Assembly (NCBI GenBank): GCA_943325255.2
Contig: CALPOS020000053.1
Coordinates: 1-11,387 of the forward strand
DNA from: Sphingobacterium thalpophilum
GTDB lineage: Bacteria; Bacteroidota; Bacteroidia; Flavobacteriales; Flavobacteriaceae
DNA length: 11,387 bases
Direction of reading: 5' to 3'
In this document: positions 7,489-11,387 of the stretch, piece by piece
How the letters are laid out: every line of letters begins with the position of its first letter
Position numbering within the stretch: position 1 is the first letter of the stretch
Position numbers and translations under genes: made by a program
The notes under the pieces: model-generated
The model's input: only the letters and a program-made list of their open reading frames with translations
Databases searched by the model: none
What the model was told of the DNA's origin: nothing

Positions 7489-7517
7489 AAAAAGCTACAA
7501 GAATTGTAGCTTTTTTT
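7487..7517. terminator. Bidirectional terminator between convergent genes
   Basis: A perfect 14-bp inverted repeat: seven As plus GCTACAA (7487-7500), the loop GAA, then TTGTAGC plus seven Ts (7504-7517). The left arm overlaps the esterase stop codon. Because the arms end in A7 and T7, it is a proper terminator on both strands and can also stop transcripts of the minus-strand genes, whose last stop lies 80 bp to the right. Confidence 0.9.
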
Positions 7518-7533
7518 ATATTTAAATCTCTGA

Positions 7534-7572
7534 AAGTCTCAAATCTACTTTGTCTTAAATCCTTTGAGACTT
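7534..7572. repeat. 10-bp perfect inverted repeat downstream of the ygcG-like gene
   Basis: AAGTCTCAAA (7534-7543) and TTTGAGACTT (7563-7572) are separated by 19 bases. It lies between the minus-strand operon end and the shared terminator. There is no T-run on either side, so it could be an RNA 3'-end stabiliser or a remnant repeat. Confidence 0.55.
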
Positions 7573-7596
7573 CACGTCTTTGCGAGCATCTTATCA

Positions 7597-8394
7597 CTAC
7601 CAGTCACCACCGCTTCCACCGCCGCTAAAGCCACCGCCGCCGAAGCCGCCGCCGAAGCCGCCGCCACCGGAAGAACCACCGCCGAAGCCGCCGCCGCCAA
7701 ATCCACCACCACTGCGACCGAGACTGCTTAAGATTATGACATCTAATAAACTTGGCCCGCTGCCAGAGTTGCCGGAATTTCCTCCGTTTTTATTATTTCT
7801 AGAAATCAAGAAAAGTATAACGACGGCAATAATTATAAAAGGCAATATGGGAAATTTATCTTTTTTATTTTTCTTTCGTTCTCCCTTGTATTTTCCCTTA
7901 AAAACATCAAATATAGCATCGGTTCCCTTGTCCAAACCATTGAAATAACTCCCAGCTTTAAATTCAGGAATAATAATGTTTCGAGTTATTTCACCTCCGA
8001 TACCAGCAGTCAAACGATCTTCTAAACCGTATCCGGCAGAAATCCAAATTTTTCGCTCCGCTTTGGCAAGTAGGATAATCACGCCATTGTCGTTTTGCTC
8101 ACTACCACCAATGCCCCATGTTTGTCCCCATTTTGGCGTAAGAATTCCGATGTCTTCGCCTTTTAGACTTTCAATGGTAATCACAACTATTTGGGTGGAT
8201 GTGGAATCAGAATAACGAATCAGTTTTTCTTCGAGTTGCTTCTTTTCTGTTGCACTCAAAACATTCGCATAGTCATAAACACTCGTTTGAAAGTCAGGTT
8301 TCTTGGGAATGTCAAATTGTGCAAATGCAAAATTAGAGACCAATAAAAGGATGATCAAACTAAAGGAATAGAACTTAAATAGAATTGCTTTCAT
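7597..8394 (-). CDS. TPM-domain membrane protein (YgcG-like) with Gly-rich tail
   Basis: The 265-residue product has a signal peptide (1-26, ending FAFAQ), a TPM domain (about 37-165) with the opening VYDYANVLSATEKKQLE and the later GYGLEDRLTAG, a basic stretch (167-180) and a transmembrane segment (181-198, PILPFIIIAVVILFLI). It ends in a Ser/Gly/Phe repeat tail (229-265, units like GGGFGGG) that finishes GGDW. That is the usual layout of the YgcG/TPM phosphatase-like family: an exported TPM domain anchored near its C-terminus. Members are linked to envelope stress and, in plants, to photosystem II repair. The start overlaps the upstream stop by one base (TAATG), which implies coupled translation with the second TPM gene. 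The tail gives a GCC-rich tract on the plus strand, the most GC-rich coding DNA in the window. Confidence 0.88.
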   Translation of the reverse strand: MKAILFKFYSFSLIILLLVSNFAFAQFDIPKKPDFQTSVYDYANVLSATEKKQLEEKLIRYSDSTSTQIVVITIESLKGEDIGILTPKWGQTWGIGGSEQNDNGVIILLAKAERKIWISAGYGLEDRLTAGIGGEITRNIIIPEFKAGSYFNGLDKGTDAIFDVFKGKYKGERKKNKKDKFPILPFIIIAVVILFLISRNNKNGGNSGNSGSGPSLLDVIILSSLGRSGGGFGGGGFGGGSSGGGGFGGGFGGGGFSGGGSGGDW

Positions 8395-8831
8395 TATCCT
8401 TTTGAAATTTCGTTTGATAATTCGTTCGTGTCGCCTTCTTGAAAAGGAAAGAATTTTTTGAGTTGCTCTCCAGCTTTAGAAATACCATCAATCAATCCTT
8501 GCTTGAAGTTGCCCATCTTGAAATGAGAAGCCATTATTTCTTTGGTGCTATCCCAAAAATTTTCCGGGACCAAGTCATCGATGCCTTTATCACCACAAAT
8601 TACGAAAGCTCTATTTTTGACAGCAATGTAAATGAGCACGCCATTTTTCAATTCGGTGGCATCCATTTTAAGTTCATGAAAAATTTCTTTCGCACGATCA
8701 AATGGTTCTAAAGAAGTTTCTTTTTCAATATGCACACGAATCTCGCCAGAAGTAGCCATTTCAGCCATTCGAATCGCTTCTACGACCGCCTGCTCTTCTT
8801 CTTGGGTTAGGAAATTTTCAACTTTCGACAT
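8394..8831 (-). CDS. Soluble TPM-domain protein
   Basis: The 145-residue product is nearly all TPM domain: TQEEEQAVVEAIRMAE, then SGEIRVHIE (27-35), KNGVLIYIAV, and ICGDKGID. It has no signal peptide and no membrane segment, unlike its neighbour, so it probably acts in the cytoplasm. The start is placed at the ATG at 8831 (MSKVENFLTQ...), where the family-like sequence begins. An in-frame ATG 39 bp upstream would add a Cys/Lys-rich head (MLCLKSVFTKKQS) that does not look like part of the domain. The 3' end overlaps the membrane TPM gene by one base. LemA followed by one or two TPM proteins is a recurring bacterial arrangement. The biochemical activity is not known; a phosphatase-like or binding role is inferred from the family. 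Confidence 0.85.
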   Translation of the reverse strand: MSKVENFLTQEEEQAVVEAIRMAEMATSGEIRVHIEKETSLEPFDRAKEIFHELKMDATELKNGVLIYIAVKNRAFVICGDKGIDDLVPENFWDSTKEIMASHFKMGNFKQGLIDGISKAGEQLKKFFPFQEGDTNELSNEISKG

Positions 8832-8913
8832 GGATTGTTTTTTAGTAAAAACGGACTTCAAACACAGCACAAGAATTAGCTCTGGCTAGGAATGAAATCC
8901 GTTTTGGATTTTT

Positions 8914-9495
8914 TTAGAATTTAACTTCTACTGGCTTGTCAGCGCCTTCAACAGATTTGAAGTATGGTTTTTCTTTATAACTGCCCAAAACAAAACTTTG
9001 TGGCATGGCTAATACATAACCGTTGTATTTTTCAACTGATTCGTTAAAACGAGTTCTAGAGGTTAGAATCTGATTTTCTGTGCTCGCCAATTCATCTTGA
9101 AGTTTCAAGAAATTAGCATTCGCTTTCAATTCAGGATATCTTTCCACAGAAACTAATAATCGAGATAATGAAGACGAAACACCCGATTGTGCTTGTTGAA
9201 ATTGCGCAAATTGTTCTGGCGTAATGTTCGTCGGATCAATAGAAACTGAAGTTGCTTTTGCTCTTGCTTCTATAACCGCGGTCAAAGTACTTTTTTCAAA
9301 GTCAGCGGCACCTTTTACAGTATTGACCAAATTGCCAATCAAATCATTTCTTCTTTGATATGCTGTTTCAACATTACCCCATTCTTTACCCACTGCTTGA
9401 TTGTATCGTAACGCAGTGTTTTTGGCACCTATTACCCAAAAAATAATGATTAATACGATTCCAATTCCAATAATCCAAGGCAAAAATCTTCTCAT
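8914..9495 (-). CDS. LemA family protein
   Basis: The 193-residue product has one N-terminal membrane segment (about 7-23, WIIGIGIVLIIIFWVIG) followed by the LemA helical domain. Hallmarks are ALRYNQAV (28-35), YQRRNDLIGNLV (46-57), where the family usually has DLIPNLV, and RYPELKANANFLKLQDEL (119-136), then TENQI and YN. The last part, around the SYKEKPYF region, is typical. Length is normal. LemA proteins are anchored in the cytoplasmic membrane with a helical bundle; their function is not well defined. It lies upstream of the two TPM genes with an 82-bp gap and no clear promoter between them, so the three are probably cotranscribed. Gly54 in place of the usual Pro is a minor variation. Confidence 0.93.
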   Translation of the reverse strand: MRRFLPWIIGIGIVLIIIFWVIGAKNTALRYNQAVGKEWGNVETAYQRRNDLIGNLVNTVKGAADFEKSTLTAVIEARAKATSVSIDPTNITPEQFAQFQQAQSGVSSSLSRLLVSVERYPELKANANFLKLQDELASTENQILTSRTRFNESVEKYNGYVLAMPQSFVLGSYKEKPYFKSVEGADKPVEVKF

Positions 9496-9553
9496 GTTTG
9501 TTTAATTTTAAAGTTTAGTATTTAATTTATTTTAAGTTCTATTTTTTATTTTT

Positions 9554-9596
9554 CCTAACCTGCACCCTTCACCTTCAACCCTGCACCCTTAACCAC
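9554..9596 (-). repeat. Heptamer-phased G-rich tract between the merR-like gene and lemA
   Basis: On the minus strand, units AAGGGTG, CAGGGTT, GAAGGTG, AAGGGTG, CAGGTTA follow one another in 7-nt phase just after the MerR-like stop codon. CCTGCACCCTT occurs twice on the plus strand, 21 bp apart (9559-9569 and 9580-9590). Between this tract and lemA lies about 55 bp of very AT-rich DNA with no exact promoter motif. Confidence 0.6.
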
Positions 9597-9929
9597 TCAC
9601 AATCCCGCTTTAATCGCCTGCAATTGGTTCTTAATCCCTTCCAATTTGCTAATGATTTCATACTTGTCTAAAGTCTTTTTCTGTCCTTCTTTCAAATGAA
9701 TTTTAGCGCCTTCCAAAGTAAATCCTCTTTCTTTTACCAAATGATAAATCAATTGAATGTTCTTCACATCTTCGGGTGTAAACATCCGATTGCCTTTCGC
9801 GTTTTTTCTCGGTTTCAGGATGTCAAATTCCTTGTCCCAAAAACGAAGTAAGGAAGCGTTAACATCAAAAGCCTTGGCCAATTCGCCAATGCTGTAATAC
9901 CGTTTGTCTGGAGATAAATTTAATTGCAT
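9597..9929 (-). CDS. MerR-type transcriptional regulator, short form
   Basis: The 110-residue product has an N-terminal winged helix-turn-helix of the MerR type: YYSIGELAKAFDVNASLLRF (11-30), then RKNAKGNRMFTPEDV with the wing, and LVKERGFTLEGAKIHL. It ends with a short helix that would form the dimer coiled coil (LDKYEIISKLEGIKNQ) and has no effector-binding domain, so no ligand can be predicted. Its ATG overlaps the stop codon of the M23 peptidase gene by one base (TAATG), so the two are translated together. Small MerR proteins of this kind are common in Bacteroidota. It may control its own operon, but no operator can be named from sequence alone. Confidence 0.9.
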   Translation of the reverse strand: MQLNLSPDKRYYSIGELAKAFDVNASLLRFWDKEFDILKPRKNAKGNRMFTPEDVKNIQLIYHLVKERGFTLEGAKIHLKEGQKKTLDKYEIISKLEGIKNQLQAIKAGL

Positions 9930-10906
9930 TAGTCTAAAGATTGATTTTCTTGATTTGCTAACTTGGTAATGACAACGTATTCCGCTGCCGATATATTGCC
10001 GTAATAAAAATTCAGCGGATTCACGACCTCACCGCCTTTGTGTACTTCATAATGCAAATGTGGCGCTTCCGATCTTCCTGTGCTTCCCACATAACCAATA
10101 ACATCTCCTCTTTTGACGGTTTGTCCTGGTCTGCAATTGTATTTGCTCAAATGCCCATACAGCGTTTCGTAACCAAAGCCATGTCGAATCACGATGTGGT
10201 TTCCATAACCAGAAGCACTATTGTCTGCTCTTGCAATAACGCCGTCTCCCGTAGCGTAAATGGGTGTTCCGGTGCGCGCTGAAAAGTCCATGCCTTCGTG
10301 AAATTTTCGCACCTTGGTAAACGGATCCGACCGATATCCAAAACCGGAAGCAATTTGTTTCAAGTTTTCATTTCGAACGGGTTGAATCGCTGGAATTGCC
10401 GACAATAATTTATTTTTTTCTTTGGCTAATTTAAGAATTTCATCCAATGATCTCGATTGAATTGCCAATTGTTTTGATATCACATCTACACGTTTTGAGG
10501 TGTTGACCACCAAATCCGAATTGTTATAACCCTCCAATTCTGCATATCTGTTCACGCCACCAAAGCCTGCTTTTCGCTGCTCGTCGGGAATCGCAGAAGT
10601 ATTAAAGTATACGCGATAAATGTTATTATCTCGATCTTGAATGTGCTCCAAGACTTCATCAATTTGATCCATTTTTCTATTCAAAATGGCGTATTGCAAT
10701 TTGAAGTTTTCAATTTCACGAGTCAACAAACGGTCTTTCGGAGTCTCAAAAAAGGGCGTATTCAATAAAACAACAAAACTCAAAAATCCGAAAAGCGCCG
10801 AGGCAACCAAAAACAAAGCCACATACGCAAATTTTGTTCGCTTCTTGGTCTTAATTTTTCGGTACGCTAAATTTTCGGAATCGTAATAATATTTTACCTT
10901 CGCCAT
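9929..10906 (-). CDS. M23 family metallo-endopeptidase, membrane-anchored
   Basis: The 325-residue product has a basic cytoplasmic head, one membrane segment (about 26-49), a helical coiled-coil-like region (about 58-95), a linker, and a C-terminal LytM/M23 domain (about 187-298). Zinc and catalytic residues are complete: HEGMD (His203, Asp207), GHLS with His252, and HLH (His283, His285), with SGFGYRSDPF and GDVIGYVGSTG around them. Enzymes of this family cut peptidoglycan cross-bridges; with all ligands present, an active hydrolase acting in the periplasm is expected. It is the first gene of the leftward operon and diverges from alaS. Start is the ATG at 10906, preceded by a promoter match about 50 bp upstream. 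The M23-MerR-LemA order next to alaS seems to be common in flavobacteria (from memory). Confidence 0.94.
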   Translation of the reverse strand: MAKVKYYYDSENLAYRKIKTKKRTKFAYVALFLVASALFGFLSFVVLLNTPFFETPKDRLLTREIENFKLQYAILNRKMDQIDEVLEHIQDRDNNIYRVYFNTSAIPDEQRKAGFGGVNRYAELEGYNNSDLVVNTSKRVDVISKQLAIQSRSLDEILKLAKEKNKLLSAIPAIQPVRNENLKQIASGFGYRSDPFTKVRKFHEGMDFSARTGTPIYATGDGVIARADNSASGYGNHIVIRHGFGYETLYGHLSKYNCRPGQTVKRGDVIGYVGSTGRSEAPHLHYEVHKGGEVVNPLNFYYGNISAAEYVVITKLANQENQSLD

Positions 10907-10920
10907 GTTTTAAAAAATCC

Positions 10921-10928
10921 TATTTTTG
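10921..10928 (+). promoter_or_regulatory. Possible -7 promoter element towards alaS
   Basis: TATTTTTG followed by CA fits TAnnTTTG on the plus strand. It is the only exact match I find on this strand between the M23 gene and alaS. If used, the alaS leader would be about 405 nt and would contain the whole octamer tract. A non-consensus promoter closer to alaS is also possible. Confidence 0.35.
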
Positions 10929-10952
10929 CACCTCAGAAAAGGGTTAGTCGAA

Positions 10953-10960
10953 CAAATTTA
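10953..10960 (-). promoter_or_regulatory. -7 promoter element of the M23-merR operon
   Basis: On the minus strand the bases read TAAATTTG, an exact TAnnTTTG match, placing the start of transcription near 10946 and giving a leader of about 40 nt before the M23 ATG. The site overlaps an imperfect palindrome (10953-10979: CAAA, AAGAAA, TG, TTTCTT, TTTG), which could be an operator. The -33 half is weak. Confidence 0.45.
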
Positions 10961-11109
10961 AGAAATGTTTCTTGGTTTGACTCTTTTTTAAAATAATAAA
11001 AATAATTAGGGCCTATTTCGGCTTTAGCATCCGGGGCAGAGTTTCGTCGTATAAACAAGTTGCTGTTTCATCGATGGAATCCTAAAAAGAATTGCTAAAT
11101 TGAAGAAAT

Positions 11110-11339
11110 GTTTAATCGGGAAACTGTTCAATCGTTTAACCGAAAGATCATATAAAGATTTAACGATTCAACAAATTAACGATTCAGCAACTGTTTAATC
11201 GGGAAACCGTTCAATCGTTTAACCGAAAGATCATATAACGATTCAACAATTCAACAATTCAACAAATTAACGATTTAACGATTTAACGATTCAACAATTT
11301 AACGATTCAACAAATCAACACATAAACGATTACACGATA
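11110..11339. repeat. Octamer-phased intergenic repeat tract before alaS
   Basis: The tract is built from 8-nt words kept in phase. From 11236 to 11339 there are thirteen consecutive octamers close to YAACRATT (mostly TAACGATT, CAACAATT, CAACAAAT). Before them, an 83-bp unit (11110-11192) consists of five octamers in inverted orientation (GTTTAATC-like), a 3-nt spacer ATA, and five direct octamers. The inverted block recurs at 11193-11232, again followed by ATA. The 47-bp segments 11109-11155 and 11192-11238 differ at a single base. The direct octamer TAACGATT carries a stop codon and the 8-nt phase hits all frames, so the tract is not coding. The alaS ATG follows 2 bp after the last octamer. 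Confidence 0.85.
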
Positions 11340-11341
11340 CA

Positions 11342-11387
11342 ATGACCTCACAAGACATTAGAAAACAGTTTCTCGATTTTTTCCAAA
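11342..11387 (+). CDS. alaS: Alanyl-tRNA synthetase, N-terminal fragment (cut by window edge)
   Basis: Fifteen codons from an ATG read MTSQDIRKQFLDFFQ, the standard beginning of bacterial AlaRS (a helix with IRxxFLxFF that opens the aminoacylation domain). The enzyme charges tRNA-Ala with alanine and is essential. The remainder lies outside the window. The gene is divergent from the M23 operon and starts directly after the octamer repeat tract, which must be part of its 5' UTR or lie next to its promoter. Confidence 0.9.
   Translation, partial: MTSQDIRKQFLDFFQ

Noticed and set aside
7580..7948. A plus-strand open frame encoding a long proline-rich protein
   Set aside because: It is the antisense shadow of the Gly-rich tail of the TPM membrane protein; the GCC/CCG repeats turn Gly codons into Pro codons on the other strand. 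The minus-strand gene has a signal peptide, domain and operon context.
8895..8911. Terminator between lemA and the soluble TPM gene
   Set aside because: The AAATCC/GGATTT hairpin has its T-run only on the plus strand; on the transcribed minus strand it is followed by CATTCC, so it should not terminate the operon.
11153..11339. CRISPR array
   Set aside because: The units are contiguous 8-nt words without unique spacers of about 30 nt, and there are no cas genes.
10929..11341. T-box or other aminoacyl-tRNA-sensing leader of alaS
   Set aside because: T-box leaders are not expected in Bacteroidota, and I see neither a T-box-like conserved motif nor a terminator before the start codon.

Overview
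The window looks like a chromosomal segment of a member of Flavobacteriaceae (Bacteroidota), probably Flavobacterium or a close relative. The grounds are AT-rich DNA, start regions without clear Shine-Dalgarno sequences, several matches to the Bacteroidota -7 promoter motif TAnnTTTG, a large outer-membrane beta-barrel protein with a carboxypeptidase-regulatory-like N-terminus, and a secreted esterase with a C-terminal sorting domain of the type IX secretion system. The content is mostly core genome. I see no phage, insertion sequence, CRISPR array, tRNA or rRNA.

Left part (1-3254, + strand): a possible 3' end of an unknown gene, then a long non-coding stretch with a promoter and a roughly 240-nt hairpin-rich leader. 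The genes for the ribosome-assembly GTPases Era and Der follow. The 390-bp gap between them is packed with inverted repeats and is unusually GC-rich in places. A strong hairpin-plus-T-run terminator follows der and ends directly against the start codon of the next gene.

Middle part (3255-7517, + strand): a 926-residue outer-membrane beta-barrel/TonB-receptor-like protein, then a 459-residue secreted protein made of a starch-binding-like domain, an Esterase-D-type alpha/beta hydrolase and a type IX sorting tail, with its own promoter. A near-perfect bidirectional terminator closes this part and also serves the convergent genes to the right.

Right part (7597-10906, - strand): five genes read leftwards: M23 endopeptidase, a small MerR-type regulator, LemA, a soluble TPM-domain protein and a membrane TPM-domain (YgcG-like) protein. 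Two of the four junctions are one-base TAATG overlaps, which suggests translational coupling. Together they look like a cell-envelope module (peptidoglycan hydrolase, regulator, membrane stress/quality-control proteins), but the joint role is inferred.

Right edge (10907-11387): a 435-bp divergent intergenic region with a promoter candidate on each strand and a striking tract of octamers kept in 8-nt phase, partly in inverted orientation, immediately before the start of alaS (alanyl-tRNA synthetase; only 15 codons are in the window). No clearly novel system is present. The best leads are non-coding: the octamer tract before alaS, the structured leader before era, and the repeat mosaic between era and der.
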